From positions 1-15,253 of the forward strand of contig CAYXPZ010000056.1 of NCBI GenBank assembly GCA_964466965.1: 15,253 bases of DNA, written 5' to 3'. The DNA comes from Dichotomicrobium sp964466965. Its GTDB lineage: Bacteria > Pseudomonadota > Alphaproteobacteria > Rhizobiales > Rhodomicrobiaceae. A program made the position numbers and the translations under genes. Positions 5,312 to 11,775 of this stretch are shown piece by piece. Every line of letters begins with the position of its first letter. Within the stretch, counting starts at the first letter, position 1. Below the pieces are notes generated by a model. That model did no database searches and was not told the origin of the DNA. It worked only from the letters and a program-made list of their open reading frames with translations.

Positions 5312-6190
5312 TCAATCAACCAGGCTGTTCGCCACAGCTTCACGCCGTTCCGCGTGGCCGGCCGGTGACGCTGCGGCATTTTCGCCCGAATAAGACGGAT
5401 CTGGGCGCACGCTATCGTCAAGCGCCCATCGGCGGGCCGGGTTCGCCGTATCCAGCGCGATCTGCGGAATTTTCGTGCGCCGGCGGATCCAGATCACGCC
5501 GATCATATCGTAAATGGCGATCAGCAGCCGGCCCAAATTGGTGTATTTCGATTCGCCTGCCAGGCGCGGACGATCGTTGACCGGATGGGTGGCCGTCTCG
5601 AAGCCATAGCAGCGGAACAGCATCGGCAGGAAACGGTGCATGCTGGTGAAAAACGGCAGGCGCACGAAGACATCGCGCCAGAACACCTTGATGCCGCAGC
5701 CCGTATCTGGACTGTCATCCTTCAACAGCGCGCCGCGGACCCTATTGGCGATGCGAGAGGCAAGCCGTTTCCCGCCGCTTGCCTTGCGCGTTACCCGATG
5801 ACCGCCGACCAGCGCCGGACCGGAATGATGCGGCCGGCCAAGATTGGACAGCAGCCCGACAATGTCGCGCGGATCGTTCTGGCCATCGCCGTCCATGGTG
5901 GCGATAACGGCGCTGCGCGCTGCCAGGATGCCTGTTCGCAGCGCCGTGCTCTGCCCGCAGCGGCGTTCATGCCGGATCACTCTGATGCGCGGCTCCCGGG
6001 TGGCCATTTCGCTGAGCTCGCGCGACGTTGCATCCTCGCTGCCGTCATCAACAACGATAATCTCCGCGAGAACCTGTTGCGGCATCACATCCAGCGTTTC
6101 CTGAACAAGGGTTGCAATATTCCCCTCTTCGTTCAGCGCCGGAATGACGACCGAAACCTCGGGCAAGTCAGCTTCTTCGGGCGTTACCAT
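5312..6190 (-). CDS. Family 2 glycosyltransferase (DPM1/ArnC/RgtE-like, polyprenyl-phosphate sugar synthase)
   Basis: A GT-A fold enzyme of about 292 residues, predicted to move a sugar from a nucleotide to polyprenyl phosphate on the cytoplasmic face. Visible blocks are VSVVIPALNEEGNI (about 12-25), IIVVDDGSED (44-53) with the nucleotide-binding aspartates, and MDGDGQNDP (99-107) with the metal-binding DxD-like motif. After these come DTGCGIKVFWRDVF, then AGESKYTNLGRLLIAIYDM and IGVIWIRRR. It lacks the two clear C-terminal membrane spans of ArnC/GtrB; only an amphipathic stretch near YDMIGVIWI is seen, so membrane attachment may need the neighbouring LAB_N protein. The start is the ATG at 6190; a TTG at 6211 would add seven residues. 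It heads the minus-strand operon and is divergent from the GT39 gene, its likely partner. The sugar cannot be told from sequence. Confidence 0.92.
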   Translation of the reverse strand: MVTPEEADLPEVSVVIPALNEEGNIATLVQETLDVMPQQVLAEIIVVDDGSEDATSRELSEMATREPRIRVIRHERRCGQSTALRTGILAARSAVIATMDGDGQNDPRDIVGLLSNLGRPHHSGPALVGGHRVTRKASGGKRLASRIANRVRGALLKDDSPDTGCGIKVFWRDVFVRLPFFTSMHRFLPMLFRCYGFETATHPVNDRPRLAGESKYTNLGRLLIAIYDMIGVIWIRRRTKIPQIALDTANPARRWALDDSVRPDPSYSGENAAASPAGHAERREAVANSLVD

Positions 6191-6358
6191 AACGACTCGC
6201 TTCTTTGACAAATCCGCATAGCAGCACGCGACGCCCCTTCACAAGCTTGTAAGCGCCACACTCAGCAGGCAAAACACGTAAACAAGGCTGATTTTGAGCA
6301 AGCCGCTTTTTCTCGCGCCGGGGCCATGCCCTCGCTGTAAACACGGTAATGGTGTGAC

Positions 6359-7924
6359 GTGCAAACGGATTCCCCGGAAAGACCCGAAACCCTGGCAGCG
6401 CAGGCCGTTTCGGTGCCCAATGCAGCGGATCGCCGGCCAGTCAGCGCGCCGCGCCCAGTGTTCCCCGCCGACATGCTGCCGCGCGGTTTCGTCTGGCGGC
6501 TCACTGTGGTTCTGGCCGCGCTGACAGCGGTGCGCCTCGTCACGGTGTATTTCGCAAGCACGGACCTGTTCTTCGATGAAGCGCAGTATTGGGCGTGGTC
6601 GCGCGATCTTGCCTGGGGGTATTTTTCCAAGCCGCCCTTAATCGCCTGGCTGATCCGCGGCGCGACGGAGATTTGCGGCAATGGCGAAGCCTGCATCCGC
6701 GCCGTGTCGCCGGTCATGCACACAGCAACAAGCGTGATGGTTTTCCTGCTTACGCGCAAACTGTTCGACGCGCGGTTTGGCTTCTGGGCCGCGGTGGTTT
6801 TCGCCACCCTGCCGGGAATCTCGCTTTCCTCGACGCTGATTTCCACAGACGTGCCACTGCTGTTTTTTTGGACGCTCGGGCTCCTGTGCCTAGTCAAATT
6901 ACTGGAGACGCGCGCCTGGCTCTGGGCCGCAGCACTGGGGCTGACGCTTGGCGTCGGGCTGCTGGCGAAATATGCGATGATCTATTTTTTCCTCGGTCTT
7001 GCGCTGTACATGGCCTTGAGCCCGCGGGCGCGCTGGTTGCTGGTGGACTTGCGGGGCGCGCTGGTTGTGCTGCTGGCAGCGGCGCTTCTGGCGCCGAACA
7101 TCGGATGGAACCTGCACAATGGCCTCGCCACGTTTTCGCACACCGCTGACAATGCCAACTGGAGCGGTTCGCTGGGCAACCCGATCGAGGCGCTGGAGTT
7201 CTTCGGCGCACAGTTCGGCGTGTTCGGGCCGATCCTATTCGGTATCCTGATCGTCGCCACCTGGCGTGCACTGCGCGAGGGATGGGGCGATCCTTACCGG
7301 CTGCTGCTGTGCTTTTCTGTGCCCATCATTCTGCTCATCACCGCGCAGGCGTTTCTATCCCGCGCCCATGCCAATTGGGCCGCAGTGGCTTACGTGTCGG
7401 CGTCGGTGTTGGTCGCCGCGCTGATGGTCGAGCGCAGCGCGCGGGGCTGGTATGCCGCGTCATTTCTGACCCATGCCGTTGCGATTGCCGGCATTTCGTT
7501 CGGCAGTATCTTCGCCGGGCAGTTTGCATTGCCGGGTGGTGCTGACCCGTTCGCGCGCGTGCTCGGCTGGGCCGAAATCGCCCGTGCGGCGGAGGAGCGC
7601 GCCGCGGAGAATGGCGCCGCCGTAATTATGACCGACCGGCGGTCTCTGGCTGCCGAGCTGGTTTACTATCTTCGCAGCAGAGACATTGAGGTGGTGAGCT
7701 GGCGCGATAAGGGGCCGCCGAGTGATCATTTCGAGATGACCCGCCCGTTATCGGCAGACACACCCGAACCGATCATTTTGGTGACGCGGCGTAAACAAAT
7801 CGGCGGTGTCGAGAACCGCTTTGAAAGCGTAACAAGGCTTGGGGAAAAGGCTTTCGCGGCTGGGCCAAGCGAAACGCGCACGCTTCACTTCTACCGGCTT
7901 GAGGGTGGCCGACAGCAAGAGTGA
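6359..7924 (+). CDS. GT39-family membrane glycosyltransferase (ArnT/PMT_2-like)
   Basis: A polytopic inner-membrane enzyme of about 521 residues that transfers a sugar from a polyprenyl-phosphate donor on the periplasmic side, probably to lipid A or LPS core. After a polar N-terminus (1-43) comes the first membrane helix (44-66), then the catalytic loop TDLFFDEAQYWAWSRDLAWG with D73/E74 and the following YFSKPPLIAWLIR, the hallmark of PMT_2/ArnT enzymes. At least eight more hydrophobic segments follow up to about residue 395. A soluble C-terminal domain (about 400-521) ends the protein. The start is a GTG at 6359 with a weak GGTG site; an ATG at 6473 is the alternative but would leave almost nothing before the first helix. 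It is divergent from the GT2/LAB_N operon. Acceptor and sugar (galacturonate, aminoarabinose, mannose or other) are not decided by sequence. Confidence 0.93.
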   Translation: MQTDSPERPETLAAQAVSVPNAADRRPVSAPRPVFPADMLPRGFVWRLTVVLAALTAVRLVTVYFASTDLFFDEAQYWAWSRDLAWGYFSKPPLIAWLIRGATEICGNGEACIRAVSPVMHTATSVMVFLLTRKLFDARFGFWAAVVFATLPGISLSSTLISTDVPLLFFWTLGLLCLVKLLETRAWLWAAALGLTLGVGLLAKYAMIYFFLGLALYMALSPRARWLLVDLRGALVVLLAAALLAPNIGWNLHNGLATFSHTADNANWSGSLGNPIEALEFFGAQFGVFGPILFGILIVATWRALREGWGDPYRLLLCFSVPIILLITAQAFLSRAHANWAAVAYVSASVLVAALMVERSARGWYAASFLTHAVAIAGISFGSIFAGQFALPGGADPFARVLGWAEIARAAEERAAENGAAVIMTDRRSLAAELVYYLRSRDIEVVSWRDKGPPSDHFEMTRPLSADTPEPIILVTRRKQIGGVENRFESVTRLGEKAFAAGPSETRTLHFYRLEGGRQQE

Positions 7925-7943
7925 TTCGCACTGCGACTTTCCA

Positions 7944-7963
7944 CATACGACCAAAGACGTATG
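7944..7963 (+). other. Inverted repeat after the GT39 gene
   Basis: CATACG-ACCAAAGA-CGTATG is a 6-bp inverted repeat with an 8-nt loop, 20 bases after the GT39 stop codon. It has no T-run, so it is a poor intrinsic terminator. It could be a weak transcript-end structure or an operator for the next gene. The remaining 150 bases before the phosphatase gene show an AT-rich patch (7981-8010) but no convincing promoter pair. Confidence 0.25.
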
Positions 7964-8080
7964 GCATGGCCGAAAGCACATCAAAACGTTGATTTTACTT
8001 CATTTTATCGCTTGAACGAGCGTCATGCCGACCGGTGTGACGAGTTCGTCCCTTGTACGCGCATCCCGCTTTGATAAGCT

Positions 8081-8090
8081 TTGTATACAA
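8081..8090. promoter_or_regulatory. TTGTATACAA palindrome upstream of the phosphatase gene
   Basis: A perfect 10-bp palindrome, 26 bases before the phosphatase start codon. Its form (TNGTATACNA) resembles operators of the FadR-type GntR regulators. No GntR gene is in the window, so the link is only a resemblance. Confidence 0.3.
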
Positions 8091-8115
8091 CGCGATCGCT
8101 GCCGGAGCGGGTTCG

Positions 8116-8637
8116 ATGCGAGACACAAGCGCGCATACGTCTATTTTGTTTGTCTGTTTAGGCAACATCTGCCGCTCGCCGATGGCGGAGGGCGTGTTCC
8201 GTCAGGTTGTGACCGAGACGGGCCTTGCAGACCGCTTCTTGATCGACTCCTCAGGCACTGGTAGCTGGCATGTCGGCCGCCCCCCGGATATCCGGGCACA
8301 GCAGGCCCTCAGTGCCAGAGGTATCGACATATCCATGCAGCGGGCGCGTCAGTTCACGCGCGATGACTTTAAAACCTTTGATCTTATCCTGGCGATGGAC
8401 AGGGCCAACTATGATCGCCTGATCAGCCTCGCACCAGATATTTACGAGCCTAACATACGGCTGTTCATGAAATACGCGTCTGAAATGGGAATTTGTGAAA
8501 TTCCGGATCCTTTTTTCGGCGGACCGGAAGGATTCGATTATGTGCTGAACCTGATCGAAGTGGCTAGCCGCGGGCTTCTGGCGTCGCTCATGAAGGACAA
8601 AGTTATGCTTGCCGCGCCGCGCGCTTCGTCTGGCTAA
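8116..8637 (+). CDS. Low-molecular-weight protein tyrosine phosphatase
   Basis: A cytoplasmic phosphatase of 173 residues (family usually about 150-160). The P-loop CLGNICRSP gives the CX5R active site with C14 and R20, right after the first strand SILFVCL. The general-acid loop is IPDPFFGG with D131; many family members have DPYY here. In the family the targets are often tyrosine kinases of polysaccharide export or, for arsenate-reductase relatives, arsenate; this one fits the phosphatase branch. The start is the ATG at 8116 with GGAGCGG upstream; the frame is open back to a TTG at 8053, but the added residues are not family-like. The last 35 bases overlap the 3' end of thpR on the opposite strand. 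Its nearness to envelope glycosyltransferase genes may be meaningful, but no kinase gene is present. Confidence 0.94.
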   Translation: MRDTSAHTSILFVCLGNICRSPMAEGVFRQVVTETGLADRFLIDSSGTGSWHVGRPPDIRAQQALSARGIDISMQRARQFTRDDFKTFDLILAMDRANYDRLISLAPDIYEPNIRLFMKYASEMGICEIPDPFFGGPEGFDYVLNLIEVASRGLLASLMKDKVMLAAPRASSG

Positions 8638-9166
8638 TAAGGGGAAACCGCTCCTCAACCACATAAGGGCCGCCGCCGGAACCGTCGCGCGACGACATTA
8701 GCACGAACTGCTCAACGAAAAATGGCTCGGCCTGAAACGCGCCCACCGCCGAAAGGTAACTGGCGACAGCGCCCGGCTCAGCGCCGCGCAGCCGCGCCAG
8801 CGTGACATGGGGCGCGAAGTTGCGGGTCTCTGGCGGAAGCCCGGCCCGCCGCGCCGCGCGTTCGTTGGCGCGCTGCAATCGCATCAACGGCTCGCAATCT
8901 TCAACGCCGACCCACAGCGCGCGCGGCTTGCGACCGCCGAAGCTGCCAACCCCGGACAGTTTGAGGCTGAACGGCTCGACGCTCACCTGTGACAGGGCTT
9001 CTACGAAATCATCGGCATCGGGTTCCTCGATGTCGCCGGCGAAGCGCAGCGTGAGGTGGTAGTTCTCCGGGTCAATCCAGCGCGCTCCTGCCAGGCGCCC
9101 GCGCAGCATCTCCAGCCGCGGCACCAGCTCGGCGGGGATTTCGAGCGCTGTGAAAAGTCTTGGCAA
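8603..9166 (-). CDS. thpR: RNA 2',3'-cyclic phosphodiesterase (ThpR / 2'-5' RNA ligase family)
   Basis: A 187-residue 2H-phosphoesterase that opens 2',3'-cyclic phosphates in RNA. Both catalytic HxTx motifs are present: HLTL at 37-40 (ENYHLTLRFAGDI) and HVTL at 120-123 (NFAPHVTLARL), about 83 residues apart as expected. The N-terminus PRLFTALEIP is typical (R-x-F-x-A family start). The start codon is TTG at 9166. It is chosen because a full AGGAGG ribosome binding site (complement at 9172-9177) sits 5 bases upstream and the family N-terminus begins there. It is 36 bases downstream of the aldo/keto reductase gene and so probably its operon partner. Its 3' end overlaps the phosphatase gene by 35 bases in antisense, with no room for a separate terminator. 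Confidence 0.95.
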   Translation of the reverse strand: MPRLFTALEIPAELVPRLEMLRGRLAGARWIDPENYHLTLRFAGDIEEPDADDFVEALSQVSVEPFSLKLSGVGSFGGRKPRALWVGVEDCEPLMRLQRANERAARRAGLPPETRNFAPHVTLARLRGAEPGAVASYLSAVGAFQAEPFFVEQFVLMSSRDGSGGGPYVVEERFPLISQTKRAARQA

Positions 9167-9171
9167 GCCCG

Positions 9172-9177
9172 CCTCCT
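9172..9177 (-). promoter_or_regulatory. Strong ribosome binding site deciding a TTG start (thpR)
   Basis: A perfect AGGAGG on the minus strand, 5 bases before the TTG codon at 9166. It settles a start that would otherwise be doubtful. Confidence 0.85.
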
Positions 9178-9202
9178 ATCGTCATCGCCATGTTCCGGCC
9201 GC

Positions 9203-10246
9203 TTACGGGCACGGGTTTGGATTGTCGAGATGGATGGCCTCGATCGCCTGCTCCAACGCGTCGGTCCATTCCAGATCGACGCTGTCGATATCCGTGCGCA
9301 GTTGCTCCATGGTCGTCGCGCCAATGATGTTGGATGTTACAAACGGCCTGGTGGTCACAAACTGCAGCGCCATCTGCCCGGGATCGAGGCCGAATTCGCG
9401 GGCGAGATTAATGTAGGCGGTGATTGCGGCTGGCGCGTGCGGCGTCTCATAGCGTTGCAGCCGGTTAAAGAGTTGCTTGCGTGAGCCTTTTGGAAGCGCA
9501 CCACCCTCGTATTTGCCGGTCAGGTAGCCTTGCGCCAGGGGCGAGTAGGCGAGCAGGCCGACGTCCTCGCGGAGGCTGATCTCCGACAGGCCAATCTCGA
9601 ACGTGCGGTTGAGCAGGTTGTAAGCGTTCTGGATCGAGGCGATGCGCGGCCGGCCGTTGCTCTCCGCCGCCATGATGTGGCGCATAGTGCCCCATGCGGT
9701 TTCATTCGACACGCCTACGGCGCGGATTTTCCCCGTTTTGACCAGCTCTTCCAAAGCGTCGAGGGTCTCGTCGATCGGAATCGCGTCGCCGTCGAAGTGC
9801 TTGTAGTTTAGCCCGGAGAACACCTCCAACGGCCGGTCCGGCCAATGGGTCTGATAGAGATCAATATAGTCGGTGCGTAGCCGGCGCAGGCTGCCATCCA
9901 CGGCGGCGAAGATCTGCTCGGGGCTTAGCCGTTTGGGGTGGGTTTCGGGGCGGATCCAGTCCAGCCCGCTGGCGCGCCCGACAACCTTGGTCGCGATGAT
10001 GACCTTGTCGCGGTTGCCGCGCTCAGCCAGCCATGTGCCGACAATCTCCTCAGAACGGCCGTGGGTCTCGGGCCTGGGCGGTACTGCATAGAGCTCCGCG
10101 GTATCGATAAAGTTGATTCCCCGATCGAGCGCATAGTCGAGTTGCTGATGGCCCTCGGCTTCCGTGTTCTGCGCGCCCATGTTCATGGTGCCTAGGCAAA
10201 TTGCGCTTACGCGCATGCCGGTTCGCCCGAGCGGTCGGTATTCCAT
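9203..10246 (-). CDS. tas: Aldo/keto reductase, Tas-like
   Basis: An NADPH-dependent TIM-barrel oxidoreductase of 347 residues, cytoplasmic. The catalytic tetrad is visible: D48 and Y53 (NFIDTAELY), K87 (IIATKVVG) and H134 (LYQTHWPDR). The sequence follows E. coli Tas (346 residues) along its whole length as I remember it: LGTMNMGAQNTEAEGHQQLD, then AVPPRPETHGRSEEIVGTWL, IGVSNETAWG-type VGVSNETAWGTMRHI, NLLNRTFEIGL, LLAYSPLAQGYLTGKY and SNIIGATTMEQL. Tas can suppress a tyrosine auxotrophy in E. coli, but its natural substrate is unclear, and the same holds here. The start is the ATG at 10246 with a GGGGA site upstream. It sits 35 bases after the arylesterase gene and 36 bases before thpR, so the three probably form one transcript. 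Confidence 0.95.
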   Translation of the reverse strand: MEYRPLGRTGMRVSAICLGTMNMGAQNTEAEGHQQLDYALDRGINFIDTAELYAVPPRPETHGRSEEIVGTWLAERGNRDKVIIATKVVGRASGLDWIRPETHPKRLSPEQIFAAVDGSLRRLRTDYIDLYQTHWPDRPLEVFSGLNYKHFDGDAIPIDETLDALEELVKTGKIRAVGVSNETAWGTMRHIMAAESNGRPRIASIQNAYNLLNRTFEIGLSEISLREDVGLLAYSPLAQGYLTGKYEGGALPKGSRKQLFNRLQRYETPHAPAAITAYINLAREFGLDPGQMALQFVTTRPFVTSNIIGATTMEQLRTDIDSVDLEWTDALEQAIEAIHLDNPNPCP

Positions 10247-10281
10247 GACATCCCCGTGAGTTGATTGTTTGGATCGTTCGT

Positions 10282-10983
10282 TTAGTTGACGCTCGTTGTC
10301 TCGTGGCGGGCGCGTGCAATCAGCTCCCGCACCTTTGGCATAATGTTCTCGACGATCACTGCGACGCCCTCCGCCGTGGGATGGATACCATCGGGCATAT
10401 TCAGTTCCGGTTTCAGCGCTACGCCCTCCAGGAAGAAGGGGTACAACAGCGTCTCATGCTTTTTCGCCAGGTCTTCATACATCGCGCGGAACTGCGTCGC
10501 GTAGTCTTCGCCGTAGTTGCGCGGCGCTTCCATCCCAGTGAGCAGGATGGGCAAATCGCGCTCTTTCAGCCGGGTGAGGATGTCGTCGAGCGCGCGGCGC
10601 GTTTCGGCGAGGGCGAACCCGCGCAGCGCATCATTCGCGCCGAGTTCCACAATTGCGGCGTCTGCATCGTCAGGAAACGCCCAATCCAGCCGCGCCAGGG
10701 CATCGGCTGTGGTGTCTCCGGAGACCCCGGCGTTCGCCACGCGGACATTCAGGCCCTTCTCCTGCAAGGCATCTTCAAGCTGGGCAGGAAACGACTTGCC
10801 CGGCGCAAGCCTGTAACCCGCAACCAGACTGTCGCCGAAGGCCACGATCACGATCTCGCGATCTGCGGCCTGGTCGGCGGTTCGCGCGGCGCTCGGCCAA
10901 ACCGCAGCCACGAGCAAGGCGTACATCACGGCGATTGCTGCCGTGCACAACGTGGCCGGCCATCTGCGGATTATCTGCCGCAT
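10282..10983 (-). CDS. tesA: SGNH/GDSL arylesterase or thioesterase I-like, exported
   Basis: A 233-residue SGNH hydrolase with an N-terminal signal or anchor segment (hydrophobic residues about 9-30), so it acts in the periplasm or is anchored facing it. The four SGNH blocks are present: block I AFGDSLVAGY (catalytic S52), block II NAGVSGDTT (G89), block III ELGANDALRG (N117) and block V MPDGIHPTAEG (D198, H201). This corresponds to E. coli TesA (thioesterase I, lysophospholipase L1). Two ATGs lie close together; 10983 is chosen because GGGAG is 6 bases upstream of it, while for 10989 the site would touch the start codon. It is divergent from the YbbA/YbbP transporter genes, the same partners as E. 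coli tesA. The mature substrate (aryl ester, acyl-CoA or lysolipid) is not fixed by sequence. Confidence 0.93.
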   Translation of the reverse strand: MRQIIRRWPATLCTAAIAVMYALLVAAVWPSAARTADQAADREIVIVAFGDSLVAGYRLAPGKSFPAQLEDALQEKGLNVRVANAGVSGDTTADALARLDWAFPDDADAAIVELGANDALRGFALAETRRALDDILTRLKERDLPILLTGMEAPRNYGEDYATQFRAMYEDLAKKHETLLYPFFLEGVALKPELNMPDGIHPTAEGVAVIVENIMPKVRELIARARHETTSVN

Positions 10984-10991
10984 GGACATCT

Positions 10992-11009
10992 CCCGAAGTT
11001 TAAATCGGG
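10992..11009 (-). promoter_or_regulatory. Inverted repeat covering the tesA ribosome binding site
   Basis: CCCGA-(8 nt)-TCGGG, with TTTAAA in the centre, is a near-perfect palindrome in the divergent region between tesA and the transporter genes. As RNA of the tesA leader, the 3' arm contains the GGG of the GGGAG ribosome binding site, so a hairpin could mask it. As DNA it could be an operator shared by both directions. The rest of this 72-base gap shows no clear promoter pair. Confidence 0.3.
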
Positions 11010-11055
11010 CGCAAGGCGCGCCACATTCCGGTCGTAACATAAGGAGCGATTTCCC

Positions 11056-11775
11056 GTGCAACAAACAAGCCCGCGAGGGCGTTCAGCCGTGATTGATCTG
11101 CAAGATGTCCACTTGTCGCTCAGCAGCCGTGCCGGACGGGTTGATATTCTGCGCGGCATCGATCTGGAGATTCGCGCCGGCGAGGCCGTGAGTGTCGTCG
11201 GCCCGAGCGGCTCGGGTAAATCCACGCTCTTGATGGTGATGACCGGGTTAGAGCGCGCAACCTCCGGGCAGGTGCAGGTGGCTGGCCATGATTTCAGCGC
11301 GCTTGGCGAGGACGCTCTGGCGCGCATTCGGGGCGAAAACATCGGGATCGTGTTTCAGCAGTTTCATCTCGTGCCAACCATGACCGCGATTGAAAATGTC
11401 GCGCTGCCGCTGGAGTTTCTTGGCCGCGGCGATGCCTTCGAGCGCGCCGGGAGCGTGCTTGGCGAAGTCGGCTTGGACCACCGCCTCACCCACTTTCCGG
11501 CTGAGCTGTCAGGCGGCGAACAGCAGCGTGTCGCGCTGGCTCGCGCGCTGGCGCCGGAGCCGAAAATCCTGTTCGCCGATGAGCCGACAGGCAATCTGGA
11601 TGGAACTACTGGCGAAATGATCGTTGATATGATGTTCGCGCTGCGCAAACGCCACGGCGCGACCCTGGTGCTGATCACGCATGATCTGACGCTCGCGCGC
11701 AAGTGCGACCGTGTGGTGGGCATCGAAGACGGGCGCATGACCACACAAAGCCCGCTGGTGGCGGCGCAATCATGA
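11056..11775 (+). CDS. ybbA: ABC transporter ATP-binding protein (YbbA-like)
   Basis: A 239-residue ATPase of the MacB/LolD/YbbA class that powers an FtsX-type permease. All ABC motifs are present: Walker A GPSGSGKST (49-57), Q-loop Q101 (GIVFQQFHLVPTMTAIENV), signature LSGGEQQ (151-157), Walker B ILFADEPTGNLD with D175/E176, and switch H209 (LITHD). The start is GTG at 11056 with AAGGAG 9 bases upstream at 11041-11046. The TGA stop overlaps the ATG of the permease gene (ATGA), so the two are translationally coupled. It is divergent from the arylesterase gene, the same association as tesA-ybbA-ybbP in E. coli. LolD is the alternative, but the partner permease is of the YbbP and not the LolC/E type. 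Confidence 0.96.
   Translation: MQQTSPRGRSAVIDLQDVHLSLSSRAGRVDILRGIDLEIRAGEAVSVVGPSGSGKSTLLMVMTGLERATSGQVQVAGHDFSALGEDALARIRGENIGIVFQQFHLVPTMTAIENVALPLEFLGRGDAFERAGSVLGEVGLDHRLTHFPAELSGGEQQRVALARALAPEPKILFADEPTGNLDGTTGEMIVDMMFALRKRHGATLVLITHDLTLARKCDRVVGIEDGRMTTQSPLVAAQS

Noticed and set aside
6241..6250. Palindrome ACAAGCTTGT in the GT2/GT39 divergent region
   Set aside because: A single 10-base palindrome with no promoter context and no resemblance to an operator I know; the 168-base gap otherwise shows nothing clear.
6262..6897. Minus-strand 211-codon open frame over the start of the GT39 gene
   Set aside because: Composition is Ser/Thr/Arg-rich with no recognisable domain, and it lies antisense to the conserved catalytic loop of the GT39 enzyme.
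7921..7992. GTG-started 23-codon frame overlapping the GT39 stop codon (GTGA)
   Set aside because: No ribosome binding site and no conserved feature; it also covers the inverted repeat at 7944-7963.
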